Source of the DNA: an uncultured Bacteroidales bacterium
Lineage (GTDB): Bacteria; Bacteroidota; Bacteroidia; Bacteroidales; Bacteroidaceae
DNA: 47,804 nucleotides
Reading direction: 5' to 3'
Assembly: GCA_902782245.1 (NCBI GenBank)
Contig: CACZMI010000028.1
Span: 1-47,804 of the forward strand
The notes below the pieces were generated by a model. The model saw nothing but the letters and a program-made list of their open reading frames with translations, ran no database searches and was not told the origin of the DNA. Shown here one piece after another: positions 24,858 to 32,239 of the stretch (positions within the stretch are counted from its first letter, which is position 1; every line of letters starts with the position of its first letter). Made by a program: the position numbers and the translations under genes.

Positions 24858-25539
24858 GGCAGATATAACCACCGTCCTGATGGATGTCGATGACACGCTC
24901 CTGGATTTCAAGGAGTGCGCCAGGGAGAACGTGCGCGGGTGCTGCCGCAAGAACGGCATCGAGTACTCCGACCATCTGTTTGAGTTCTTCCTGAGCCGCA
25001 ACATCATACTCTGGAAACGCATTGAGGACGGCCTGCTTACCGTTGATGAACTGCACCGCACCCGTTGGGCCGGCATATTCCATGACCTTGGGATTGAGGC
25101 CGACGGCCCCGCATTTGAACTTGATTTCATTGCAGGACTGCGCGATACATCGGTCCCGGTGGCCGGAGCGCATGAGGTGATGAAATATCTCCATGACCGC
25201 TACAGGGTCTATGTGGTGAGCAACGCATCAAACCTGCAGCAGTCAACACGCCTGGGCAAGGCCGGGCTGATGCAGTACGTGGACGGAATTTTCGGCTCAC
25301 TGGACATCGGCTATAACAAACCGTCACGCGAGTATTTTGACTATTGTTTCAGCCAGTTGGGTGGCACCCGTCCGGATCAGACCGTAATAGTGGGTGACTC
25401 CCTCAACGCCGACATCAGCGGCGGCCAGGCCTACGGTCTGCATACAATCTGGTTCAACATCCGCAGCGTGGAGGCATCAGCCCAAATCACACCCGACCAC
25501 ACAATCCGCTCACTCAGCGACCTCACCTCACTGCTCTAA
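24847..25539 (+). CDS. yjjG: HAD hydrolase, YjjG-type pyrimidine nucleotidase family
   Basis: Starting at ATG 24847 (11 bases inside the thioesterase gene), the protein has 230 residues. MDVDDTLLDF carries the HAD nucleophile and DxD motif, VVSNASNLQQ motif II, and VIVGDSLNADISGG motif IV. The order, the cap insert between I and II, and the NLQQSTRLGKAGL segment fit the YjjG/house-cleaning pyrimidine nucleotidase group, which dephosphorylates non-canonical dUMP-like nucleotides. Other HAD roles cannot be excluded. Its final codons CTC TAA begin the repeat C arm. Confidence 0.88.
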   Translation: MFSKADITTVLMDVDDTLLDFKECARENVRGCCRKNGIEYSDHLFEFFLSRNIILWKRIEDGLLTVDELHRTRWAGIFHDLGIEADGPAFELDFIAGLRDTSVPVAGAHEVMKYLHDRYRVYVVSNASNLQQSTRLGKAGLMQYVDGIFGSLDIGYNKPSREYFDYCFSQLGGTRPDQTVIVGDSLNADISGGQAYGLHTIWFNIRSVEASAQITPDHTIRSLSDLTSLL

Positions 25540-25543
25540 TCCC

Positions 25544-25675
25544 GCCAAAGTGTCCCACAAGCACCCCCGCGAGAACCCTCTCTGGGGCCGATGAGCGTGG
25601 GACACACCCCCTAAAATGAGGGTATGTAACACAACGAACCCCGCTACAAGCTCTGTGGCGGGGTTCGTTGTGGGA
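25544..25675. repeat. Repeat element C, inverted partner of B
   Basis: The element begins GCCAAAGTGTCCCAC at 25544 and is, read in reverse, the same sequence as element B, including the AACGAACCCCGC hairpin and the GGTGTGTCCCACGCTCAT unit, but with only one copy of the 33-bp unit. The distal end stops at GTGGGAC and lacks the final CACTTTGGC. Both arms extend to CTCTAATCCC outside the formal ends (B to 23858, C from 25534). Confidence 0.95.
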
Positions 25676-26189
25676 CCGTAACTATAATGATCAAAACCTG
25701 CGTGGTCAGTTTTCTCTTGGGCAGATCCCAAAGAGGAACGGGTTTGAGGTTGTGCTCTTGGTTGTACTCAACATAAGCTGTGTGGAGAATATCGTAAGAC
25801 TCCTGAGCCTTGCCCTGATTTGCTCCCAGGTTGTAGCATGCAGGCTGCGAGTATTCGTCAAGCCATACTCTCAACTGTCCTGACTCAAGAGCCATATTCT
25901 TTATTTCAGAATACAAAATCTCCACCCTTTTAGAACTCATAGGCTTCCTAACCTCAAGACAGTCATTGTAAACAACGAGTGTGGGTTTCTTTTTCCAAAT
26001 GATATCCATCACCGCCAGGACGATAGAGGGCAGCAGGATAATGCAGAATAACACAATGGAAAACCATGAACGTTCACCTATCTCAGAAGCCAGTTTTATT
26101 ATCGCTAAAACACCCAGAAGCGTTGCGCTTATGATACTGGCCCAAGGTTTGCTGTCGTAGTGCTCGTGTATTATTTTAGTCTGTCCCAT
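25644..26189 (-). CDS. Membrane protein with PH-like domain
   Basis: The 181-residue protein has two N-terminal membrane helices (SIISATLLGVLAIIKLA and FSIVLFCIILLPSIVLAVM) and then a small beta-rich domain (PTLVVYNDCLEVRKPMSS, RVEILYSEIKNMAL) like bacterial pleckstrin-homology domains. It would sit in the inner membrane with the PH part in the cytoplasm. It is the last gene of the SPFH-Arc operon; its start follows the Arc gene's stop by two bases. The last 10 or so residues (VPQRTPPQSL) are encoded by repeat C, so the natural C-terminus was probably replaced. Confidence 0.8.
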   Translation of the reverse strand: MGQTKIIHEHYDSKPWASIISATLLGVLAIIKLASEIGERSWFSIVLFCIILLPSIVLAVMDIIWKKKPTLVVYNDCLEVRKPMSSKRVEILYSEIKNMALESGQLRVWLDEYSQPACYNLGANQGKAQESYDILHTAYVEYNQEHNLKPVPLWDLPKRKLTTQVLIIIVTVPQRTPPQSL

Positions 26190-26191
26190 AA

Positions 26192-26356
26192 TTACTGTTT
26201 TGGTTTACGGCCGGCGCGACGCAGGGCATCGGCAATGATCCATTGCAGCTGGCCGTTCACGCTGCGGAACTCGCTGGCGGCCCATTCTTCAAGGGCCGTC
26301 ATCGTAGCAGAGTCCACTCTCAGCAGAAAGCTTTTTGAATCAGCGTCTTTAGCCAT
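26192..26356 (-). CDS. Arc-family ribbon-helix-helix DNA-binding protein
   Basis: This 54-residue reading frame begins MAKDADSKSFLLRVDSATMT and ends ALRRAGRKPKQ. The SFLLRVDSATMTALEEWAAS part is a ribbon-helix-helix strand followed by a helix, and SVNGQLQWIIADALRRAG is the second helix, as in Arc/MetJ-type repressors, which bind as dimers through paired strands. It lies between the SPFH gene (11 bases upstream) and the PH-like gene (2 bases downstream) on the same strand. A plausible job is to control its own operon through the palindrome at 27327-27343. Confidence 0.85.
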   Translation of the reverse strand: MAKDADSKSFLLRVDSATMTALEEWAASEFRSVNGQLQWIIADALRRAGRKPKQ

Positions 26357-26367
26357 CTGTATGTGTT

Positions 26368-27300
26368 TTAGTTATAAAGAGTACCGGCGTTTACCACAGG
26401 TGATGCAGGCTCATCACCGCACAGAACTACCAGCAGGTTGCTTACCATTGCGGCCTTGCGCTCCTCGTCAAGTTCTACAACACCGTCCTTCTTGAGGTTG
26501 TCAAGAGCCATCTTTACCATCGATACGGCACCCTCAACTATCTTCTCGCGGGCGGCGATGATGGCATCGGCCTGCTGGCGGCGCAACATTACGGCTGCAA
26601 TCTCGGGGGCGTAAGCCAGATAGTTGATGCGGGCCTCGACTGCCTCGATTCCGGCTATTGCCAGACGGTCGTTCAGGGTCTGCTTCAGGGCCTCGTTGAT
26701 CTCATCGGCACCTGAGCGCAGGGTTACGTCATCGGCCGGGTTGCTGTTCTCATCGTAGTTGTATCGGCCGGCAACCTGACGCAGGGCTGCATCGGACTGG
26801 ACCGATACAAAGTTCTCAAACGCCCTCATTGTAGAATTAAGAGTCGTTACACCGCCGGCAGTCTGACCGATGGTCTGTGAATCTATCTCAAACAGAGCCT
26901 TGTAAACGTCCTTGATCTTCCAGACCATTACCAGACCTATCATGATGGGGTTACCGCTCTTATCGTTAACCTTGATGGCCTCGGCATTCAGGTTGCGGGC
27001 ACGCAGGGAGATTCTCTTCTTGGTGTAGAACGGATTTACAATCCACCAGAAACCGTTCTCGCGCAGGGTACCTTTATATTTACCAAAGAACACCATTGCG
27101 CGGGCTACATTGGGTTCCAGCTGGACAAGTCCGCATGAGATAAGAATAATTGCCAAAAACAGAACAGGAGTGATGATTCCTGAATAAGAGAGTAGATAAA
27201 TGTTTGTAAGAGCAATACCGGCAATACAAGCAAGAAGCAAAAGCAGTCCTATAAAACCGCTTACCTTAGTTCCTTTAAATTCAAATTCCTTTGTTTCCAT
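26368..27300 (-). CDS. SPFH/Band 7 domain protein
   Basis: The 310-residue protein begins [15 protein letters not shown] (a second possible ATG is at 27306). It has two hydrophobic segments ([16 protein letters not shown] and [16 protein letters not shown]) and then the SPFH/stomatin domain: [40 protein letters not shown] and [18 protein letters not shown] followed by a coiled-coil heptad region. SPFH proteins form oligomeric membrane cages that organise lipid microdomains or interact with proteases. It heads an operon with an Arc-type regulator and a PH-like membrane protein. Confidence 0.9.
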   Translation of the reverse strand: METKEFEFKGTKVSGFIGLLLLLACIAGIALTNIYLLSYSGIITPVLFLAIILISCGLVQLEPNVARAMVFFGKYKGTLRENGFWWIVNPFYTKKRISLRARNLNAEAIKVNDKSGNPIMIGLVMVWKIKDVYKALFEIDSQTIGQTAGGVTTLNSTMRAFENFVSVQSDAALRQVAGRYNYDENSNPADDVTLRSGADEINEALKQTLNDRLAIAGIEAVEARINYLAYAPEIAAVMLRRQQADAIIAAREKIVEGAVSMVKMALDNLKKDGVVELDEERKAAMVSNLLVVLCGDEPASPVVNAGTLYN

Positions 27301-27326
27301 AATCATTATTGTTTTGATGTTAGTTT

Positions 27327-27343
27327 GATATCAAATTGATATC
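27327..27343. promoter_or_regulatory. 17-bp palindrome at the SPFH operon start site (operator candidate)
   Basis: GATATCAAATTGATATC has perfect 8-bp arms. It begins one base after the -7 box (27345-27352, reverse strand) and covers the expected transcription start. A repressor bound here would block the promoter, and the operon's second gene encodes an Arc-type repressor. Confidence 0.65.
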
Positions 27344-27344
27344 G

Positions 27345-27352
27345 CAAATGTA
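27345..27352 (-). promoter_or_regulatory. -7 promoter box of the SPFH-Arc-PH operon
   Basis: TACATTTG on the reverse strand lies about 45 bases before the SPFH start codon and directly beside the palindrome. Confidence 0.6.
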
Positions 27353-27395
27353 AACACCATTTTTCAACGCGCCAAGCGTTTTGCAAATTTTAACA

Positions 27396-27432
27396 AACGA
27401 CGCAAAGGGGTCATTTCCCTTTGCGTCGTTTT
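27396..27432 (-). terminator. Terminator after the Sel1-TonB gene
   Basis: AACGACGCAAAGGG and CCCTTTGCGTCGTT form a 14-bp stem with a short loop, positioned right after the stop codon of the reverse-strand gene. It has T-rich sequence on both sides, so it may act in both directions. Confidence 0.7.
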
Positions 27433-28412
27433 TAGTTCAGTCTGAAATTCACTGGGATAGAATACATAACCCTGACCGGCTCGCCGTTCAACCTGCCGGG
27501 CTGCCATGTCGGCATTAACGAGATCACCCTCAAAGCCTCATTATCAAGGGCCTCATGAACCCCTCTGACTACTCTGGGAGTCTCAACAGAGCCATCCTTA
27601 TTAATAATGAAAGTCACAATTACACGCCCCTGGATATGGTTCTCACGGCAAACCGACGGATATTTGATATTTGTGCGGAGATAATTCAGCAACGCCTCAT
27701 TGCCACCCGGGAACTGAGGCATCTCCGGCACATTGGCATAAACCGCATCAGCATCGGTTGCGCCCGATTCTCCGGCCTGCTGTGCCCTCTCCAATGAAAT
27801 CTGCCTCTGGATGTTGCTTATCTGGGCCGATGCTTCCCTCACGCCACCGGCCAATGACTTCCTGGAATACGCCAGAGCCTGTTCCAGATCTTTTTCAACT
27901 CCAATACCGTTGGACAGCATATCGGCCAGGTTGTATTGGGCCGATGCATCATTGTTATCGGCCGCCTTGCGATACCACTTGACAGCCTCCACAAAGCTCT
28001 GGTCAACGCCCAGTCCTTCATCGTAGAAGTATGCAAGACTGGTCTGCGCCATCACCACGTTCTTATGGGCCGCCTTCATATATAACTGAGCCGCTTTTTC
28101 GTAGTCCTGCTCCACTCCGTTACCGTTCTCGTACATATGCGCAAGGGCACATATGGCATCCGAATTGTCGAGTTCGGACGCTTGGGTAAGCAGGTCCAGA
28201 GCCTTCTCGAAATTGCGGTTATATCCGCCCTTTCCGGTGTAGTAGCCTATGCCCCTTCTGGCCAATTCCTTGGCATGGGCTATGTCATCGGCACTCAACT
28301 GGCGTTCTACAGTGGTAAGGACTGTATCAGCAGTAGCTGCATTTTTAATCTCTTGCGGGTAACAAACCGCTGCATTTAATGCGAACAGTGTAAAGACTAT
28401 ATATTTTCTCAT
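27432..28412 (-). CDS. Sel1-repeat protein with C-terminal TonB domain
   Basis: From ATG 28412 the protein has 326 residues with signal peptide MRKYIVFTLFALNAAVCYPQ. The middle (about 70-200) holds Sel1-like helical repeats, recognisable by ALAHMYENGNGVEQDYEKAA, SLAYFYDEGLGVDQSFVEAV and NLADMLSNGIGVEKDLEQAL. The C-terminus (about 235-326) is a TonB-type domain (MPQFPGGNEALLNYLRTNIK, then GRVIVTFIINKDGSV). Unlike a classical TonB it has no N-terminal membrane anchor other than the signal peptide, so it may be a periplasmic adaptor rather than an energy transducer. It is downstream of the MBL-fold gene. Confidence 0.88.
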   Translation of the reverse strand: MRKYIVFTLFALNAAVCYPQEIKNAATADTVLTTVERQLSADDIAHAKELARRGIGYYTGKGGYNRNFEKALDLLTQASELDNSDAICALAHMYENGNGVEQDYEKAAQLYMKAAHKNVVMAQTSLAYFYDEGLGVDQSFVEAVKWYRKAADNNDASAQYNLADMLSNGIGVEKDLEQALAYSRKSLAGGVREASAQISNIQRQISLERAQQAGESGATDADAVYANVPEMPQFPGGNEALLNYLRTNIKYPSVCRENHIQGRVIVTFIINKDGSVETPRVVRGVHEALDNEALRVISLMPTWQPGRLNGEPVRVMYSIPVNFRLN

Positions 28413-28432
28413 AACAGTTAAAATGATCTGCG

Positions 28433-29236
28433 TCACTTTAATCCATTCTGGCTGCTGTAGGTAAGGCGGAACCCGTCACCCTCGGCCATCATGTCGTTGC
28501 CGCCGTTGTTGCCGTCGCTCTTAGTTCCCTGACGCTTGCCGGTGAGCAGGTCATCGCACAGGTTCTTGATATCGGTCACACGCTTGGGGCTCTCCAGGTT
28601 GTCGCCGCTATAGTGTCCGGGATAGAGAAAACGTATATCGTTATCCTTCATGTATTTCTCAACCTTTGCGGCCGATGCCTTCACGTTCGATAAATACGTG
28701 AACACCAGCAGGTTGGTAGATCCGAAAGCATCGCCGCTGAAACCCGATGTGTGACCGGGAGTAAACATCACCTCAAGCTTGCGCCCGCCCAGGTCAATGG
28801 TCTCGCCATCGGTCAGGTGCTTGATCTGGCCCTTGTATCGGCGCTGACTGTTACGCAGCATCGGCTCATCGGCCGGGGCTATCCAAACCTCGGGGAACGG
28901 TCCTACTCCGCCCACATGGTCACCGTGTCCGTGGGTCAGTATCATTGTAACGGGCTTGGATGTGATACCGGCCACAATCTTGTCAAGCCCCGGAACGCGG
29001 GTCCCGGCATCAATCAGTACCGCACGGTCATTGCCCTCCACCAGATAGAGGGACTCGTTATAAGTACGGTGTCCGTTACCTATCCAGGTGTGCTCGTCCA
29101 GCTGGCGGAACACCACCTCATCATCCTCATAAACCACCTTGCCGCGAAGGTCACGGCTGTTTACATCACTACCCTGAGCCACCATCAGCCCGGGAACAAA
29201 GCAAAGCAGAATTGCTGCAAGAATAATCTTTTTCAT
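28433..29236 (-). CDS. Secreted metallo-beta-lactamase-fold hydrolase
   Basis: The 267-residue protein has signal peptide MKKIILAAILLCFVPGLMVA and the zinc motif HGHGDH at residues 102-107, followed by later MFTPGHTSG and YPGHYSGD segments that supply further metal ligands. MBL-fold proteins of this size hydrolyse esters, lactones or other bonds; the family alone does not give the substrate. Its start codon follows the SGNH gene's stop by one base, so they are co-transcribed. Confidence 0.88.
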   Translation of the reverse strand: MKKIILAAILLCFVPGLMVAQGSDVNSRDLRGKVVYEDDEVVFRQLDEHTWIGNGHRTYNESLYLVEGNDRAVLIDAGTRVPGLDKIVAGITSKPVTMILTHGHGDHVGGVGPFPEVWIAPADEPMLRNSQRRYKGQIKHLTDGETIDLGGRKLEVMFTPGHTSGFSGDAFGSTNLLVFTYLSNVKASAAKVEKYMKDNDIRFLYPGHYSGDNLESPKRVTDIKNLCDDLLTGKRQGTKSDGNNGGNDMMAEGDGFRLTYSSQNGLK

Positions 29237-29237
29237 A

Positions 29238-30353
29238 TTATTCTATTGGTTTTGAAGGCTGTATCTCCCAGCCGGTTATTGTAGAAAAATAAGGTATCAG
29301 GGCATAGGCCAGCTTGATGTGGGCCTTCCAGTTGGGATGCCAGTCGGCGCCCAGTTCCTGGTCATTGTCCAGATGCACGGCCTGGAACATCCCGTCATAA
29401 TAGACATTACTGTAACCACATTCCTCTACGCACTCGCGCACAAAGTCAAACAGCAGTTTGTCAACCTTGGTCGATACGCACAGGATGGGATGATCCTCTC
29501 CGTAATAATCCTTGATGGCCTTGATCAGACGCTTGTAGTTGCGCTTAAACGGATCACGCATGGGTTGGCGCTCGGTAGAGAAATCGTTCTGCCCAAGATA
29601 AATCATGGTGATGTCAGGCTTCTGCTGGCCCGGCTCCCACTTGGGCTGACGTGCATTGTCAAACGTGCAGCCGTAACGGTCGGGCATATACCAGCGGGCA
29701 TTCTTGTCACGGTCATCGTAATTGCGGCATATTCCCATCCCGGAGTGAGACACCGTTATGAAATCGGCATCGAAATACCTGGCCAGCAGAGCACAGTAAG
29801 TCTTGGAAGTGTTCTGAGTCTCCGGAGTATACCGGTTGCGCGATATACTGTTCTCAATGCCATAACCGCATGTGTAAGAATCACCCACAAACTCAATCAG
29901 GCGCTCCTTTACCGGTGCTGCCTGAAGCAATCCCTTATCGGTCTGGAATTCATGGAAAGTGGTGCGGCCCTGATCGGCCTCAGTGCGTTTCTGGATTATC
30001 ACCGAATGGGTGGCCTGTTTCTTGCCTTTCTTGAAATCGGCGCTGCCAACAATTGTGAGCAGAGTATCGGAACTGTTGATACACAGCACCTTATCGGCCT
30101 CGGCGCTCATATCACGGTCTATCCACACATTGAAATAGTCCTTACCCGTGTCCGATGCACGCACGGCCAGATAATCGCCCTGGAACGATATCTTAGCGTA
30201 AGTGGAACTCCAGTCAAAACTCACATCGCCGTCAGCCGCCAGGGTACGGCCCACGTATGTGATGCGGCTGTCCGATGCCGGAGTAATCTGAGCGGCGAAT
30301 CCGGGCATCGGCACCAAAATAGAAAGAATCAAGGCTGTAACGGATATTCTCAT
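29238..30353 (-). CDS. SGNH/GDSL hydrolase, carbohydrate esterase family 2-like
   Basis: The 371-residue protein has a signal peptide (MRISVTALILSILVPMPGFA), an N-terminal beta-jelly-roll domain (residues about 30-145) and a GDSL domain: FVGDSYTCGYG with the nucleophile Ser159, the YLGQND block, and ADWHPNWKAH with the catalytic Asp-x-His near the C-terminus. This two-domain order is that of CE2 acetyl esterases, which remove acetyl groups from plant polysaccharides such as xylan. It is the first gene of a reverse-strand unit and is divergent from the Uup gene. A promoter box lies at 30383-30390. Confidence 0.88.
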   Translation of the reverse strand: MRISVTALILSILVPMPGFAAQITPASDSRITYVGRTLAADGDVSFDWSSTYAKISFQGDYLAVRASDTGKDYFNVWIDRDMSAEADKVLCINSSDTLLTIVGSADFKKGKKQATHSVIIQKRTEADQGRTTFHEFQTDKGLLQAAPVKERLIEFVGDSYTCGYGIENSISRNRYTPETQNTSKTYCALLARYFDADFITVSHSGMGICRNYDDRDKNARWYMPDRYGCTFDNARQPKWEPGQQKPDITMIYLGQNDFSTERQPMRDPFKRNYKRLIKAIKDYYGEDHPILCVSTKVDKLLFDFVRECVEECGYSNVYYDGMFQAVHLDNDQELGADWHPNWKAHIKLAYALIPYFSTITGWEIQPSKPIE

Positions 30354-30382
30354 AATGAATACAGGTTAGTTGGTTCAGTACG

Positions 30383-30390
30383 CAAATATA
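30383..30390 (-). promoter_or_regulatory. -7 promoter box of the SGNH/MBL/Sel1-TonB unit
   Basis: TATATTTG on the reverse strand lies 29 bases before the start codon at 30353 and is divergent from the box at 30402-30409. Confidence 0.65.
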
Positions 30391-30401
30391 CTCTTTTTAG
30401 C

Positions 30402-30409
30402 TATCTTTG
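30402..30409 (+). promoter_or_regulatory. -7 promoter box of the ABC-F gene
   Basis: TATCTTTG lies 9 bases before the ATG at 30419. This supports that start over the in-frame codon at 30407. Confidence 0.6.
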
Positions 30410-30418
30410 CGGACCGAT

Positions 30419-32194
30419 ATGGAGAGTTTTCTGCAGATAGACGGACTGTGCAAGTCATTTGGCGACCGCGTGATTTTCGATGGCCTCTCGCTCAACATCA
30501 ACCAGGGTGAGAAGGTGGGCCTGATAGCACGCAACGGCCAGGGCAAGAGCACCCTGCTGGACGTGATTGCCGGTAAGGCCGATTACCGCAGCGGCACCAT
30601 CACCTTCCGCCGTGACATCCGTACCGCCTATCTGGTGCAGACTCCGGTATTCCCCAAGGGCGCCAACGTGCTGACCGCCTGTTGCCCGGAGTCCGATGAG
30701 GATAAATTGCTTCGTGCACGCCAGCTGCTCACCAAGTTGGGTGTACCCGATTTTGATAAACCCATTGACCAGCTCTCCGGAGGCCAGGCCAAGCGTGTGG
30801 CATTGGCCCAGGCACTGATGCAGGAACCCGATTTCCTGATACTGGACGAGCCCACCAACCATCTGGACGTGGAGGTTACCGAGTGGCTGGAGGATTATCT
30901 CACAGCCAGCCGCCTGACCCTGTTTATGGTCACTCATGACCGATACCTGCTGGACCGCGTGTGCAACCGCATCATAGAGATTGATGATTTCCGCGCCTAC
31001 TCCTATCAGGGTAATTACAGCTACTATCTGGAAAAACGTCAGGAGCGACTGGATGCCGAGTCTTCGCAGCGCGAGAGTGACCTGAACCTCTACCGCCGCG
31101 AGCTGGACTGGATGCGCCGGATGCCCTGCGCCCGTGGAGGCAAGGCCCGCTATCGCAAGGAGTCGTTCCATCAGCTTGAGGAGCGCCTGCAGCACCGGCG
31201 CGACGAGCAGAGCGTGGCCCTGGACGTAAAGGCATCATACATCGGTAAAAAGATATTTGATATAGAGCACCTTAGCAAGGCGTTCGATGACAAGATAATA
31301 CTCAAGGATTTCAGTTACATCTTTACCCGCTACGAAAAACTGGGCATAATAGGTGAAAACGGCGTGGGCAAATCCACATTCCTAAAGCTGCTTTTGGGCA
31401 TTGAACAGCCCGACAGCGGTGTCATCGGCCGCGGAACGACATTAAAAATAGGATACTACTCGCAGGAGGGACTCAAATTTCCCGAGGATGCCAAGGTGAT
31501 TGACGTGGTGACCGCCATTGCCGATCACATAGTTTTGGATGACGGGCGCCGCATGTCGGCCGGCCAGTTCCTGCAGAAATTCCTCTTTACGCCCAAGACG
31601 CAGTACAGTTACGTGAGCAAGCTGAGCGGAGGCGAGCGCCGCCGCCTGTACCTGTGCACCATCCTGATGCAGAGCCCCAATTTCCTGATTCTGGACGAGC
31701 CCACCAACGACCTGGACATCATGACCCTGCAGGTGCTCGAGGAGTACATAGCACAGTTCAAGGGATGCGTGATTGTGGTTTCGCATGACCGGTACTTCAT
31801 GGACAAGATTGCCGAGCATCTGCTGGTGTTTGAGGGTGACGGTAAGGTGACTAACTTCCCCTCATCGTACAGCGACTACATGGAGTACAAGGTGCTCAAG
31901 GAGGATGAGGATAAAGCCGCTGCAGCAGCCAAGAGCAAGCCGGTTGCTCCGGCACAGCAACCCGCAGCAACCACTAATAGGCCCGTAAAACTAACCTTCA
32001 AGGAGAAACGCGAGATGGAGCAGATTGAGCAGGAACTCCAGCAACTGGAGGAGGAGAAAGCCCTGTTAGAGCAGGAACTGAACAGCGGCACCCTCCCCTA
32101 CGACCAACTGCAGCAAAAATCCGCCCGCATCGGCCAAATCATAGAGCGCACCGACACCATCACCATGCGCTGGCTCGAACTGAGCGAAAAATAA
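30419..32194 (+). CDS. uup: ABC-F ATPase, Uup-type
   Basis: The 591-residue protein has paired ABC domains: Walker A GRNGQGKST-like (ARNGQGKSTLLD) and GENGVGKST, signatures LSGGQAKRVALAQ and LSGGERRRLYL, and LILDEPTNHLDV and LILDEPTNDLDI. The C-terminus (about residue 510 on) is lysine-rich and then coiled coil (REMEQIEQELQQLEEEKALL), the feature that separates Uup from EttA. ABC-F proteins act on the ribosome; Uup is linked to DNA transposon excision and to ribosome function. The window thus encodes two ABC-F proteins. Confidence 0.9.
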   Translation: MESFLQIDGLCKSFGDRVIFDGLSLNINQGEKVGLIARNGQGKSTLLDVIAGKADYRSGTITFRRDIRTAYLVQTPVFPKGANVLTACCPESDEDKLLRARQLLTKLGVPDFDKPIDQLSGGQAKRVALAQALMQEPDFLILDEPTNHLDVEVTEWLEDYLTASRLTLFMVTHDRYLLDRVCNRIIEIDDFRAYSYQGNYSYYLEKRQERLDAESSQRESDLNLYRRELDWMRRMPCARGGKARYRKESFHQLEERLQHRRDEQSVALDVKASYIGKKIFDIEHLSKAFDDKIILKDFSYIFTRYEKLGIIGENGVGKSTFLKLLLGIEQPDSGVIGRGTTLKIGYYSQEGLKFPEDAKVIDVVTAIADHIVLDDGRRMSAGQFLQKFLFTPKTQYSYVSKLSGGERRRLYLCTILMQSPNFLILDEPTNDLDIMTLQVLEEYIAQFKGCVIVVSHDRYFMDKIAEHLLVFEGDGKVTNFPSSYSDYMEYKVLKEDEDKAAAAAKSKPVAPAQQPAATTNRPVKLTFKEKREMEQIEQELQQLEEEKALLEQELNSGTLPYDQLQQKSARIGQIIERTDTITMRWLELSEK

Positions 32195-32227
32195 CTCATT
32201 AAGCACAATCTCTATTGCGTAATTTAT

Positions 32228-32235
32228 TATATTCG
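32228..32235 (+). promoter_or_regulatory. -7 promoter box of the GH43/GH54/VKOR-DsbA unit
   Basis: TATATTCG, the C-for-T variant of the -7 box, lies 4 bases before the ATG at 32240. Confidence 0.55.
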
Positions 32236-32239
32236 CGGT

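Noticed and set aside
29319-30440. A 373-codon forward frame opposite the SGNH esterase gene
   Set aside because: The reverse-strand frame has a signal peptide and catalytic motifs; the forward frame is an antisense shadow caused by codon bias.
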